In this document: positions 54,458 to 63,664 of the stretch, piece after piece
Numbering within the stretch: the stretch's first letter is position 1
Layout of the letters: every line of letters starts with the position of its first letter
NCBI RefSeq assembly: GCF_041410465.1
Contig: NZ_CP166961.1
Location: 124,001-188,000, forward strand
DNA length: 64,000 nt
Source: Thalassotalea sp. 273M-4
GTDB lineage: Bacteria > Pseudomonadota > Gammaproteobacteria > Enterobacterales > Alteromonadaceae
Reading direction: 5' to 3'
Position numbers and translations under genes: made by a program
Notes under the pieces: model-generated
The model's database searches: none
What the model was told of the DNA's origin: nothing
The model's input: the letters and a program-made list of their open reading frames with translations, nothing else

Positions 54458-55360
54458 TTAGTTCTCTGCAGGTGTTTCTGCTTTGGCTTGTGCTTTATCG
54501 ATACGTTGCGCATACGGTTTGCCAAGGCGTGTCACAGTGCCGTTGTCATCGCCTTCAGTAAACTCAATGGTATCTTTAGGGAAACAACACACGGTCGTTG
54601 AACCTAACTTAAAGCGCCCCATCTCTTCGCCTTTTTTCAAATGAATCGCATGCTCACCGTCGCTTGGGTACTGCCAACGTTGGATCTGTTTGCCTTTAGA
54701 CGGGGCAATAGTGCCAGCCCAAACGGTCTCAATACTGGCAACAATGGTCGCCCCAACAAGAACCATGGCCATAGGGCCTATTTCGGTATCAAAGATAGCC
54801 ACAACACGCTCATTGCGAGAAAACAAGTTAGGCACATTGTTGGCTGTTAACGGGTTAACAGAAAATAAATCGCCTGGTACAAAAATCATTTCTCTTAACG
54901 TACCATCCATTGGCATATGAATACGATGATAGTCTTTAGGGGCTAAATAGATGGTTGAAAACTTACCTTGTTGAAAGGGCGCTGCGGTTTCTTCATTGCC
55001 ACCAAGTAACGTGGTCAAAGAATAGTTAAAGCCTTTGGCTTGAATAACGCGGTCGTCTTCGATATCACCTTGTTGACTGATGGTACCATCAACAGGGAAA
55101 CAAATTTCCATTGGATCTGGATTGATTTCACGGGCGCCGTCTTTCAGTTCGCGGGTGAAAAAGTCATTAAAAGTGGCAAAATCTTCTGGGTTTTGCCATT
55201 TCGCTTCACTCATATCAATGCCGTATGCTTTGATAAATCGTTTAATAGCAAAGTGAGTCAACCAGCCGGCTTTTGATTTTGCAAATAAGCCAACAAGGCG
55301 AGACAAACCATGTTTAGGCATGGCGTATTGTAGAGCTATTTTCATATTATCTAGTGACAC
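54458..55360 (-). CDS. psd: Phosphatidylserine decarboxylase proenzyme
   Basis: A 300-aa membrane-associated enzyme that makes phosphatidylethanolamine. The proenzyme cleaves itself within LGST (residues 252-255), turning Ser254 into the pyruvoyl cofactor. The catalytic YHRIHMP is at about 144-150, and FPVDG at 88-92 is conserved. It starts at a GTG with AAGGAAG at a good distance; an ATG five codons later is the other option. The psd-rsgA order with orn nearby is the conserved gammaproteobacterial arrangement. Confidence 0.95.
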   Translation of the reverse strand: MSLDNMKIALQYAMPKHGLSRLVGLFAKSKAGWLTHFAIKRFIKAYGIDMSEAKWQNPEDFATFNDFFTRELKDGAREINPDPMEICFPVDGTISQQGDIEDDRVIQAKGFNYSLTTLLGGNEETAAPFQQGKFSTIYLAPKDYHRIHMPMDGTLREMIFVPGDLFSVNPLTANNVPNLFSRNERVVAIFDTEIGPMAMVLVGATIVASIETVWAGTIAPSKGKQIQRWQYPSDGEHAIHLKKGEEMGRFKLGSTTVCCFPKDTIEFTEGDDNGTVTRLGKPYAQRIDKAQAKAETPAEN

Positions 55361-55401
55361 TAGAACTTCCTTTATATGTATATGTTAAACGTAAAAAACA
55401 T

Positions 55402-56433
55402 TTAATTAAAACGAGAGGTTAACTTGTTATCTCCCAAGCTGGCAATAATGCGTTGATAGCTTTCAAAACGCAATGGGTTGATATGACCATCTAAAACCGC
55501 TTGTTTAAGTGCACAGCCGGGATCGTTAAGGTGCTTGCAGTCGCGAAACTTACAGCCACCAAAATAAGGTTGAAATTCGATAAAGCCTCGATCAACTTGC
55601 TCAGGACTTAAGTGCCATAAACCAAATTCTCGTATCCCTGGCGAGTCAATTAAGCGACCACCAGTGGGAAAATGATATAGGCGGGCAACGGTGGTGGTGT
55701 GTTGACCTAAACCTGAGTTTTCAGATACTTCTTGTGTTAGAAGGTTCAATTCGGGCATCAGAGTATTGACCAAAGTGGACTTGCCGACCCCTGATTGACC
55801 CACAAAAATTGAGGTTTTATCTTTTAATCGTTGGCGAATGGGCTCAATCCCCGACTCGAGTTTGCTACTGGCATGAATGACTTCGTAACCAATGTCCTTG
55901 ATGATCGCTAAGCGCTGTTCAATGAGATCACGGTTTTGTGGGTCAAGCAAATCGGTTTTATTAAGGATAATAATCGGTTTAATACCGGTGAGTTCAGTGG
56001 CAACAAGATAGCGATCTATAATGTCGGGATTAAACGCAGGCACGACCGAAGAGACAATAAAAATTTGATCGATATTGGCCGCAATAGGTTTAACCCCATC
56101 GTATACATCGGGTCGACTTAAAACCGAATGGCGCTCGTGTACGGCTTCAATAACACCACTAACACTGTGTTGAGTTTCTTTGCCTTGACGCCAAACAACC
56201 AGATCTCCACAGACCAAACTTTTGATGGTTCGGCGAATATTACAGCGAAAAATCTCACCGTCATCGGTTTGCACATCGGCATGTTGGCCAAATCGACTGA
56301 TAATGACCCCTTGTTGCTGAGGCCCTAATTGATCATCTTGCCAATTGACCTGGTCATTCGATTTCAGCTTATTCGCGAGATTTTTTTTAATCCGCCTATT
56401 TTGACCTTTGGTCAGTTTCTTTGTTTTGGCCAC
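55402..56433 (-). CDS. rsgA: Small ribosomal subunit biogenesis GTPase RsgA
   Basis: A 343-aa circularly permuted GTPase acting late in 30S maturation. After a basic N-terminal tail (KKLTKGQNRRIKKN) and an OB domain, the G motifs appear in permuted order: NKTDLL (G4), then GQSGVGKSTL (G1) and DSPGIREFGL (G3). A zinc knuckle is formed by FRDCKHLNDPGCALKQAV with an upstream Cys. The start is a GTG. A stem-loop 30 nt upstream may lie in its leader. It diverges from orn. Confidence 0.96.
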   Translation of the reverse strand: MAKTKKLTKGQNRRIKKNLANKLKSNDQVNWQDDQLGPQQQGVIISRFGQHADVQTDDGEIFRCNIRRTIKSLVCGDLVVWRQGKETQHSVSGVIEAVHERHSVLSRPDVYDGVKPIAANIDQIFIVSSVVPAFNPDIIDRYLVATELTGIKPIIILNKTDLLDPQNRDLIEQRLAIIKDIGYEVIHASSKLESGIEPIRQRLKDKTSIFVGQSGVGKSTLVNTLMPELNLLTQEVSENSGLGQHTTTVARLYHFPTGGRLIDSPGIREFGLWHLSPEQVDRGFIEFQPYFGGCKFRDCKHLNDPGCALKQAVLDGHINPLRFESYQRIIASLGDNKLTSRFN

Positions 56434-56746
56434 GGCTCAAGTTCAGTTGTTGACTATGCTAATACAAGCAAGGGCTTGTATTTATATCTATTGATATTAA
56501 AGCTTTGAAGAATACCGTATTATATACTCATTTCTTATTAAGATGCGAATTTCAGCACGGTTTATATCGGCTCCTAAGCGTGAAAAAAGCTCGGTTTTGG
56601 CGCGTTCATAGAAGTGTTTAAAGCGTTACTGCTGTTTTTAATGGCAAAAATTTACATTAGCATTGAGCATAGGCTTTTTTATCCGCATGCTATCAAGGCC
56701 GTAACTGAGAAATATTAAGACTTAATCGAATATAAGGTTGAAGTAA
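56434..56746 (+). other. Divergent intergenic region between rsgA and orn
   Basis: About 310 bp with no supported gene and no tRNA, although tRNA-Gly genes are close to orn in E. coli. It holds a short hairpin near rsgA (56462-56481). AT-rich stretches such as TATTATATAC around 56518-56527 could contain -10 boxes, but no promoter stands out. Confidence 0.55.
56462..56481 (-). promoter_or_regulatory. Perfect 8-bp hairpin in the rsgA leader
   Basis: ATACAAGC at 56462-56469 pairs with GCTTGTAT at 56474-56481 around a 4-nt loop. It lies about 30 nt before the rsgA GTG and has no T tract, so an operator or leader structure is more likely than a terminator. Confidence 0.35.
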
Positions 56747-57292
56747 ATGTTACAAGATCCACAAAATCTGATTTGGCTCGATCTCGAAATGACCGGCCTC
56801 GAACCTGAACAGGATGTTATTTTGGAAATCGCATCCATAGTGACCGATAGCCAACTAAATATTTTGGCTCAAGGCCCTGTATTGGCGATACATCAATCTG
56901 ATACTGTGCTTGAGAATATGAATGAATGGTGCATTAAACAACATGGAAAAAGTGGCTTAACACAACGTTGTCAACAATCTACAGTAACCATCGAACAAGC
57001 AGAACAGCAAACGCTGGCATTTCTAACGCAATGGGTACCTAAAGGCGTATCACCGATGTGTGGTAATACCATTGGTCAAGATCGTCGTTTTATCAACCGC
57101 TACATGCCCGAGTTAGAACAACACTTTCATTATCGTAACCTTGATGTTAGCACGATTAAAGAATTGGTAAGACGTTGGCAACCTGAGGTTCTGACGAAAG
57201 TTGAAAAAACCGGTGCTCACCTTGCCCTTGATGATATTAAAGAATCAATTAATGAGCTAAAAGTCTATCGTCAGCATGTGTTCAAAATTTAA
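56747..57292 (+). CDS. orn: Oligoribonuclease
   Basis: A 181-aa DEDDh 3'-5' exonuclease that degrades RNA dinucleotides and pGpG, the product of cyclic-di-GMP breakdown. [13 protein letters not shown] carries the first two acidic ligands, [19 protein letters not shown] the third, and [14 protein letters not shown] the catalytic His and last Asp. The length equals E. coli Orn. It is monocistronic with a strong terminator 20 nt downstream. Confidence 0.97.
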   Translation: MLQDPQNLIWLDLEMTGLEPEQDVILEIASIVTDSQLNILAQGPVLAIHQSDTVLENMNEWCIKQHGKSGLTQRCQQSTVTIEQAEQQTLAFLTQWVPKGVSPMCGNTIGQDRRFINRYMPELEQHFHYRNLDVSTIKELVRRWQPEVLTKVEKTGAHLALDDIKESINELKVYRQHVFKI

Positions 57293-57311
57293 TAGGTAGA
57301 TAAGTTTTCAG

Positions 57312-57340
57312 AAAAAAAGCCGGCAATTGCCGGCTTTTTT
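57312..57340. terminator. Intrinsic terminator of orn
   Basis: AAAAAAAGCCGGCAATTGCCGGCTTTTTT is an almost perfect palindrome: the stem GCCGGCAA/TTGCCGGC is flanked by an A run and a T run, so it can act in both directions. Confidence 0.92.
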
Positions 57341-57448
57341 ACTTTTATTTTACAAAAAACTTTATCTTATTCGAAAAAGTGTATTAATGTATAACTATAT
57401 GGTTAAAAATCATACCGATACAAAATAAAAATAACAGGAACCATGGTA

Positions 57449-59107
57449 ATGCTAAATTCACTTTTTAATACAGTGGCGCCAAAAAGAATCATCTTAAGAG
57501 CATCCTTATATGTTGGCTTGCTCTTAGGCACTATGGTTCTATTACTCGGTACCTCGATGTGGTTATACAGCCAACAAGCGAAAAAAGCCGAATTTTTGCA
57601 TCTCCAACAGATCCCTTTTATTAAAAATAATGCCCAACTGATGAAAAGCGTGGCAGAGCTTGAAAATCAGATTGTCACTCAACACATATACATTACCCAA
57701 CAAGAAGTGGCACAGCCATTAGCAAACGTAAAACAAGCTTGGCTCGAAATTGTTGATTTAAGTCGCAACCATGTCCTTATGGTCAATGACAATATTCGCG
57801 ACAACACCGCGGATCAAATTGCAAAAACCGCGCAAGAGTATGCTCAAGGTTATAAAAACTTTGTCGTCTTAGTCGATGACTTATTGCTTACACGTCAGTC
57901 AAGGATTGGCCAATATAACGCCAATTACGCCACTTTAGCGGACATCATTTCAGACGTTGAAAAATATAGAAACCAAGCGCAAATTAGCTTGAATTCTTCG
58001 TCATTAGAAATTATGGCCAAACCAACTCGACTAGCCACCTCTGAAATTAATACCGTGGTCAGTGATATTAATACTTTGCAGTTGTATCAATACATTTATC
58101 AAGAATTATTGAAAATACAGAAGCAACTAACCGCCTTATCGCACAGAACAACCCCAACTCAGCTTAATGCTATTTCCAGTCAGATTGCGTCATTAACGAA
58201 AAACATTAATGGCCAGTTAGCAAGGGACATTAACAATCCAGTGTTGGCCGATATTAATAAAGACATTTTAAATATCTCTAATCAGTTTATGGGCTCAGGT
58301 CAGTTATTCTCGAAGTGGAATATTGAAATTGAAACCATGGAAAAGGTGGTTCAAGAGCTTAAAAACTATCAATTATTCTTAAAACGAACCGCATCGTTAA
58401 TTGAACAGCCCAACTTCTTTCACTTACCAGAGTTTCAGTTAGAACTGCCTCTAATAAATATTAAAGTGAAAGAGTCCACCATGGTACCCGTTGGTTATGT
58501 GTTTATAGTGTTACTAATGAGTTCGAGCTTATTCTTAGCTTGGCGGTTATTGGTTTTAGTGAATGCAAGTTACAGCATAGGGGTTGAAGAAATTAAGCTA
58601 CAACACGAGCAAGATCAAGAAGCGATGGCCTTGTTAGCAAGAACCAGAACAAACAAAGAACAACTTGAAGACATCATTAACTTGGAAGTGCCCGATGTTA
58701 ATGACTTTAATCAGTCCATCGACGAAGCTGTGGCGAAGAAAAAACAAGAGTTTGGCACCACAGAAATGACCACAGATGTTGGTTCTCTAATCGATTTAGA
58801 AAAGTTTAATGAATACCATGGCTCGGCTGAGATGGCGGTATTCATGCTTGATGATTACATCAATCGCAACCAAACCAATCACAAAAAGCTAAAAGAAGCG
58901 CTTGCGAGTAAAAATTACGCCAAAGCCCAGGAATTGAACCGTTCGATATTAAAAACCGCGAAAATTCTGTCTTCAAATAAGCTCTCTCATTGTTGTGAAA
59001 AGCTTGCTGAACAACTCGAACAAGAGCACTATGACGAGGTAGAAAGCAGGGTCGGTGAAATGGGCAGCATTATTGAACAGTTAAATTTATTTGTCGAAGA
59101 AATTTAA
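57449..59107 (+). CDS. Two-pass membrane protein with degenerate Hpt-like tail
   Basis: A 552-aa protein of unknown function. A membrane segment (about 15-40) and a second one (about 348-368) enclose a mostly helical, Gln/Asn-rich periplasmic domain like those of chemoreceptor-type or hybrid sensors. After a short coiled stretch, the C terminus (about 440-552) is a helical bundle that resembles an Hpt phosphotransfer domain. Aligning LNRSILKTAKILSS with the Hpt consensus AHSLKGSA puts Arg498 where the phospho-accepting His should be. No HAMP, kinase or receiver domain is seen. AGGA lies 9 nt before the chosen ATG; one two codons earlier is too close. It may be a sensor remnant or an anti-phosphotransfer partner. 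Confidence 0.7.
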   Translation: MLNSLFNTVAPKRIILRASLYVGLLLGTMVLLLGTSMWLYSQQAKKAEFLHLQQIPFIKNNAQLMKSVAELENQIVTQHIYITQQEVAQPLANVKQAWLEIVDLSRNHVLMVNDNIRDNTADQIAKTAQEYAQGYKNFVVLVDDLLLTRQSRIGQYNANYATLADIISDVEKYRNQAQISLNSSSLEIMAKPTRLATSEINTVVSDINTLQLYQYIYQELLKIQKQLTALSHRTTPTQLNAISSQIASLTKNINGQLARDINNPVLADINKDILNISNQFMGSGQLFSKWNIEIETMEKVVQELKNYQLFLKRTASLIEQPNFFHLPEFQLELPLINIKVKESTMVPVGYVFIVLLMSSSLFLAWRLLVLVNASYSIGVEEIKLQHEQDQEAMALLARTRTNKEQLEDIINLEVPDVNDFNQSIDEAVAKKKQEFGTTEMTTDVGSLIDLEKFNEYHGSAEMAVFMLDDYINRNQTNHKKLKEALASKNYAKAQELNRSILKTAKILSSNKLSHCCEKLAEQLEQEHYDEVESRVGEMGSIIEQLNLFVEEI

Positions 59108-60252
59108 GCGTCACGGCTCAACCCTTTCTCGATTGATCTTATTAATCTTGCCGTCAAGCGCTCGTTTTGATTGTTCATACTTTGCTGTTGCTTTAGTCGT
59201 TGTTGCTCTAGAGCCCAATCAATATGTTCATCAACCATATCATTCACCTTGCCATGTTGTTGCATCAGCGCTTTGACAATATCAGCATTAAATGGCGCAT
59301 TACCCATTGCTGTCGCAATGTTACGTTGCCAGCAAGCATAGCCAATACGCCTTATAGGCGAACCTTGCGTACGCTTTAAAAATTCGTCTTCGGTCCATGC
59401 AAACAAGGCAAGCAAAGGGGGCTCGTCAAATGCATTACGGGCCTGAAAATCTGCTTCAACACTTAATTTGGCAAACCGATTCCATGGGCAAATTAACTGG
59501 CAATCATCACAGCCATAAATGCGATTGCCGATTAAATTTCTCAGCTCTAGTGGAATCGATTCTCGCAGTTCAATGGTTAAATAAGAAATACAACGTCTAG
59601 CATCGACAACATAGGGTTCAACAATGGCATTGGTTGGGCAAATTTTCATGCAAGCAACACAATCACCACAGTGATTTGGGGTTTGCTGGTCTATAGGCAG
59701 TTCGATGTCAACAAGGAGTTCGCCGAGAAAAAACCATGACCCAGCTTGCTTATTGAGTAATAGACTGTGTTTTCCGACCCAACCTAAACCGGCTTTTTCG
59801 GCTAATGGCCGTTCCAAAATTGGCGCAGAATCAACAAAAGGTCGGAAGTTGAGTTGGTGACAATGCTGTTTTATTTTTTCGCCCAGTTGCTTTAAACGAT
59901 TACGCATTAGTTTATGGTAATCGCGACCAAGCGCATAACGTGAAATGTAAGCATGATCAGGTTGCTTTAGGAGCTGGGCAAACTTGGCATTGGTTGGCAA
60001 ATAATCCATTCGCACCGAGATAACTCTTAAGGTACCCGGTAGTAACGCATCTGGTTGTACCCGCATCTCTATATTACGGTTCATATAGTCCATGTTGCCA
60101 TGATATTGATTTTTCAACCAGCGCTCTAAGGCTTGTTGATGCTGACTTAAGTCAACATCACTGACACCAATATCACTAAAGCCTAATTCTTGCGCCCATT
60201 GCACAATCGAGGCTTTCAATGCTTTTAAATCGACTTTTTCGGTCGAGGCCAT
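59104..60252 (-). CDS. queG: Epoxyqueuosine reductase
   Basis: A 382-aa cobalamin-dependent iron-sulfur enzyme completing queuosine synthesis in tRNA. LGFSDIGVSDVDL opens the protein; RDYHKLMRNRLK and FVDSAPILERPLAEKAGLGWVGKHS are the cobalamin-domain signatures. Two 4Fe-4S sites are visible: CGDCVACMKICPTNAI and CDDCQLICPWN. AGGA stands 8 nt before the ATG. Its TAA and the TAA of the convergent membrane-protein gene overlap in the same TTAA at 59104-59107. It diverges from nnrD, as in E. coli. Confidence 0.96.
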   Translation of the reverse strand: MASTEKVDLKALKASIVQWAQELGFSDIGVSDVDLSQHQQALERWLKNQYHGNMDYMNRNIEMRVQPDALLPGTLRVISVRMDYLPTNAKFAQLLKQPDHAYISRYALGRDYHKLMRNRLKQLGEKIKQHCHQLNFRPFVDSAPILERPLAEKAGLGWVGKHSLLLNKQAGSWFFLGELLVDIELPIDQQTPNHCGDCVACMKICPTNAIVEPYVVDARRCISYLTIELRESIPLELRNLIGNRIYGCDDCQLICPWNRFAKLSVEADFQARNAFDEPPLLALFAWTEDEFLKRTQGSPIRRIGYACWQRNIATAMGNAPFNADIVKALMQQHGKVNDMVDEHIDWALEQQRLKQQQSMNNQNERLTARLIRSIEKGLSRDA

Positions 60253-60357
60253 AAGTTTGTTCCTGATAATCTTAAACTTTTCAATTTTGCGCAGTCGATT
60301 CTATGCTTAATTATGTCACAGCTCGAAACATAAGTTTTAAACCGGCACGGGTGCAAT

Positions 60358-61857
60358 ATGATAGCAAAAAAGTTAACCGCTGACACACAACAAGCGTTGT
60401 ACAGTTGTAAAGATATTGCCGACAATGAGTTGCATATCGCGGCATCTTTCGGCTTAAACTCTTATCAATTGATGGAGCGCGCAGCGAATGCATTATGGCA
60501 ATTTTTGCAAACCTATTGGCCTCAAAACACATCATTATTAATTGTAACCGGTAAGGGAAATAATGGTGGCGATGGCTATGTCCTAGCTCGCCTTGCGCGA
60601 AATTATAGCGTTGCTGTGCACAGTGTGTGTGACCCTAAGCTTCTTGCGGGCGATGCCCAAAGAGCTTATCAGGATTATTTACAAAGTGGCGGTAAGGTAA
60701 ATACGACCACGCCAAATTGGAACGATTACGATGTCATTGTTGATGGCTTACTAGGTACTGGTATAACCGGTCCCGTGCGAGATGAATATATCCCCTATAT
60801 TGCAGCTATAAATCGTGCGGATGCCAAAGTACTGAGTATTGATTTGCCTTCTGGTTTAAATGGCGATACCGGACAAGCGTTAGGGGAGGTTGTTTTGGCA
60901 CATGCGACCGTGACGTTTGTCGGCATAAAAAAAGGGTTGGTGACGGGGAGAGCAAAAGCATACACCGGAGCGCTTTATTTTGATGATTTGGGGCTTGGTA
61001 AGGGCTTATCTTCGCAACTTAAGAGCCCATTTAGGCTCAACGCGAAAGCAGATTTTTCGGCATTAACATCGCGCGATGTGTGTGGACACAAAGGCCGAAA
61101 TGGGTGTGTGTTGGTGGTCTCAGGTGCGCCAGCATATCCTGGCGCGGCCATGCTGTCTTCTTTTGCAGCCTTGCGCTCTGGCGCTGGTTTGGTGGCTCTT
61201 TGTTGTCATCCTAGTTGTCGCGCGATGATAGCCCCTGCATTACCCGAAATTGTCTATGTGGATCTTATAACTAGCACAGATGAGCAAAATTTAGGGACGA
61301 GTATTAACCGTGCTAAATCCGATGTGGTGCTGCTAGGCCCTGGACTTGGTCGCAGCCAGTGGTCAGAAAAAGCTTTTGAACAGGCCATCGCGCTTAATAA
61401 AACCATGGTCATTGATGCCGATGGCTTATATTACTTATCTAAAACACAGCTGTATCGAAACAACTGGGTATTGACGCCACACCCTGGTGAAGCTGCGTAT
61501 TTGCTAAAATGTTCGATTGAAGACATTGAAGCGGATCGCTATCAAGCCATAGCAAACATTGTGCAAAAATATGGCGGGGTATGCGTATTAAAAGGCGCCG
61601 GTACGCTCATTAGTAATGGTCAACACGTTCGAGCGAATATCAGCGGCAATCCAGGTATGGCTGTGGCCGGCATGGGGGATGTCCTTTCTGGCATCCTAGC
61701 CAGTATCAGTTTACAATCTACATCTTTGTACGATGCCGCATGTTTGGCGGTTAATTTGCATGGGCAAGCTGCCGATCGAGCGGTTAAACAGGGCGAAAAA
61801 GGCCTGTTAGCCAGTGATATCATGCCTTATATTAGAACTTTGGTGAATCAATTTTAA
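60358..61857 (+). CDS. nnr: Bifunctional NAD(P)H-hydrate repair enzyme (epimerase/dehydratase)
   Basis: A 499-aa fusion that repairs hydrated NADH and NADPH. The N-terminal epimerase domain (about 1-215) has MERAANAL, VTGKGNNGGDGYVLAR and DGLLGTGITGPVR. The C-terminal ADP-dependent dehydratase (about 225-497) has SGAPAYPGAAMLSS, LGPGLG, LTPHPGEAAYLL and the catalytic NPGMAVAGMGDVLSGI. Fusion order and length are as in E. coli YjeF. Its stop overlaps the tsaE ATG (TAATG), and the chain nnr-tsaE-amiB-mutL is conserved. Confidence 0.96.
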   Translation: MIAKKLTADTQQALYSCKDIADNELHIAASFGLNSYQLMERAANALWQFLQTYWPQNTSLLIVTGKGNNGGDGYVLARLARNYSVAVHSVCDPKLLAGDAQRAYQDYLQSGGKVNTTTPNWNDYDVIVDGLLGTGITGPVRDEYIPYIAAINRADAKVLSIDLPSGLNGDTGQALGEVVLAHATVTFVGIKKGLVTGRAKAYTGALYFDDLGLGKGLSSQLKSPFRLNAKADFSALTSRDVCGHKGRNGCVLVVSGAPAYPGAAMLSSFAALRSGAGLVALCCHPSCRAMIAPALPEIVYVDLITSTDEQNLGTSINRAKSDVVLLGPGLGRSQWSEKAFEQAIALNKTMVIDADGLYYLSKTQLYRNNWVLTPHPGEAAYLLKCSIEDIEADRYQAIANIVQKYGGVCVLKGAGTLISNGQHVRANISGNPGMAVAGMGDVLSGILASISLQSTSLYDAACLAVNLHGQAADRAVKQGEKGLLASDIMPYIRTLVNQF

Positions 61858-62330
61858 TGAAAACAGTATCAATAGTATTAGCCGATGAAGCGGCAACCGT
61901 CAGTGCTGGGCAACAATTAGCGAGCATCGCTAAAGGTTTAAATTTATCGTCTCTGGTGGTCTTTTTATATGGTGATTTAGGCGCTGGGAAAACGACCTTA
62001 ACACGCGGCTTTGTCCAAGGCATGGGACATCAAGGCAAGGTAAAAAGCCCAACCTATACCTTAGTAGAGCCTTATGATTTGCCACCATATCAAGTTTATC
62101 ACTTTGATTTATATCGATTAGCAGATCCTGAAGAATTGGAATTCATGGGCATCAGAGATTATTTCTTACAAAAATCATGTTGTTTTATCGAATGGCCTGA
62201 AAAAGGTGCTGGTATTTTACCCAAAGAAGATCTTATTATTAATTTACAGTATGATAACGAACAACGTATTGTGACGTTTAGCGCTAAAACCGATACAGGT
62301 GAAGCTATCCTCAACTTAATAGAGCATTAA
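61857..62330 (+). CDS. tsaE: tRNA threonylcarbamoyladenosine biosynthesis ATPase TsaE
   Basis: A 157-aa P-loop ATPase that assists the TsaBD complex in making t6A37 in tRNA. The Walker A is LYGDLGAGKTTLTRGFVQ; the SPTYTLVEPY switch and VYHFDLYRL follow, then FIEWPEKG. Length and motifs are standard. It overlaps nnr by one base, and amiB starts 19 nt later. Confidence 0.96.
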   Translation: MKTVSIVLADEAATVSAGQQLASIAKGLNLSSLVVFLYGDLGAGKTTLTRGFVQGMGHQGKVKSPTYTLVEPYDLPPYQVYHFDLYRLADPEELEFMGIRDYFLQKSCCFIEWPEKGAGILPKEDLIINLQYDNEQRIVTFSAKTDTGEAILNLIEH

Positions 62331-62349
62331 AAGAAGTAGTACGCTTATT

Positions 62350-63660
62350 ATGTCAGTTATGACGCGAATTAGTATTTTTGGATTATTATATGCCCTAAGT
62401 TTTTGGGCTCTCGCAGGTAATGCCATTGAAGGTGTTCGTATTTGGCCCGCTCCAGATAACACTCGGGTAGTGTTTGATCTTAGTGAAAAGCCACAATACA
62501 GTTACTTTGAATTGAGCAACCCCCGCCGCTTAGTCATTGATTTTCAGCACACCAAAAAATTGGTGTCTTTAAAAGGGCTAGCAAAGGATGATCCCCGAAT
62601 TAAACTCATTCGCACCAGTAGACATAAAAATAAATCAACCACTCGAATCGTGTTGGAATTAAACGCCAATTACAAAGAGAATGTCTTTCCGCTGTCTCCA
62701 ACTGGGCCTTATGGCAGTCGTTTGGTGGTTGATTTGTTTGATAATAATCGCAAAACAACGGTCGCAGAGCATCAACCTAAAGACACCAGTCGAGATGTCA
62801 TTATAGGTATTGATGCCGGTCATGGTGGTGAAGATCCAGGTTCTATTTCAAAATCCGGTGTTTATGAGAAAAAAATCACTTTATCGATTGCCCGAAAACT
62901 GAAAAAGCTCATCGATAAAGAACCTGGGTTTCGCGCCGAGATGATCCGTGATGGCGATTATTACGTGAACTTAAATCGCCGCACTGAAATAGCTCGTCAA
63001 AAACAAGTAGACTTTTTAGTGTCTATCCATGCCGATGCTTTTACTTCGTCAAAGCCAAGAGGCGGCTCTGTTTGGGTGGTGACCAATGCTCGTGCCGACT
63101 CAGAACTATCTCGCTGGTTGGCTAACCGAGAGAAAAACTCCGAATTACTCGGCGGTGGTGGCGATTGGATTAAAAAAACTAACGATGACAACCTAGCGGT
63201 AACATTAGCCGATTTAACCAAAGATAAGTCGTTGGAAATCAGTGACAAAATGGCCCGAATTGTCATTAATGAAATGAAAAAAGTGACACGAATGCATAAA
63301 ACTACCCCAGTTAATCGTTCGCTTGCGGTGCTAAAATCATCTGATATACCATCAATCTTGGTGGAAACAGGCTTTATTTCAAACCCTTATGACTTTAAAA
63401 ATTTGATGTCATCAAATCATCAACAAAAATTAGCCAAAGCTATGTTTTCAGGTATGAAACAATACTTTATGAATTATCCTCCTGAAGGCTCATATTTGGC
63501 CAAGCTGAAACCAAGGCAGCATCGAATTAAAAGCGGTGAGTCTTTATCTGTACTCGCACAACGTTATAAAGTATCGATTAAGCAATTGAAACTGGCGAAC
63601 AATCTCAAATCAGATACCGTGCATATCGGTCAAACCCTGACCATTCCTCGAGTTAATTAA
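62350..63660 (+). CDS. amiB: N-acetylmuramoyl-L-alanine amidase AmiB-like
   Basis: A 436-aa periplasmic cell-wall amidase for daughter-cell separation. After a signal peptide (core [17 protein letters not shown]) come an AMIN domain (about 25-115, [17 protein letters not shown]), a zinc amidase_3 domain (about 148-375) with [18 protein letters not shown] and the C-terminal VETGFISNP, and one LysM repeat (about 390-435, [18 protein letters not shown]). A helix carrying [15 protein letters not shown] probably includes the regulatory EnvC-binding element. The envC partner is at 19762. A second in-frame ATG lies at 62359. mutL begins 5 nt after the stop. Confidence 0.95.
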   Translation: MSVMTRISIFGLLYALSFWALAGNAIEGVRIWPAPDNTRVVFDLSEKPQYSYFELSNPRRLVIDFQHTKKLVSLKGLAKDDPRIKLIRTSRHKNKSTTRIVLELNANYKENVFPLSPTGPYGSRLVVDLFDNNRKTTVAEHQPKDTSRDVIIGIDAGHGGEDPGSISKSGVYEKKITLSIARKLKKLIDKEPGFRAEMIRDGDYYVNLNRRTEIARQKQVDFLVSIHADAFTSSKPRGGSVWVVTNARADSELSRWLANREKNSELLGGGGDWIKKTNDDNLAVTLADLTKDKSLEISDKMARIVINEMKKVTRMHKTTPVNRSLAVLKSSDIPSILVETGFISNPYDFKNLMSSNHQQKLAKAMFSGMKQYFMNYPPEGSYLAKLKPRQHRIKSGESLSVLAQRYKVSIKQLKLANNLKSDTVHIGQTLTIPRVN

Positions 63661-63664
63661 CCTT

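Noticed and set aside
56434..56746. Search for tRNA-Gly genes near orn
   Set aside because: No cloverleaf or TTCGA arm was found; E. coli has them near orn, but this window does not.
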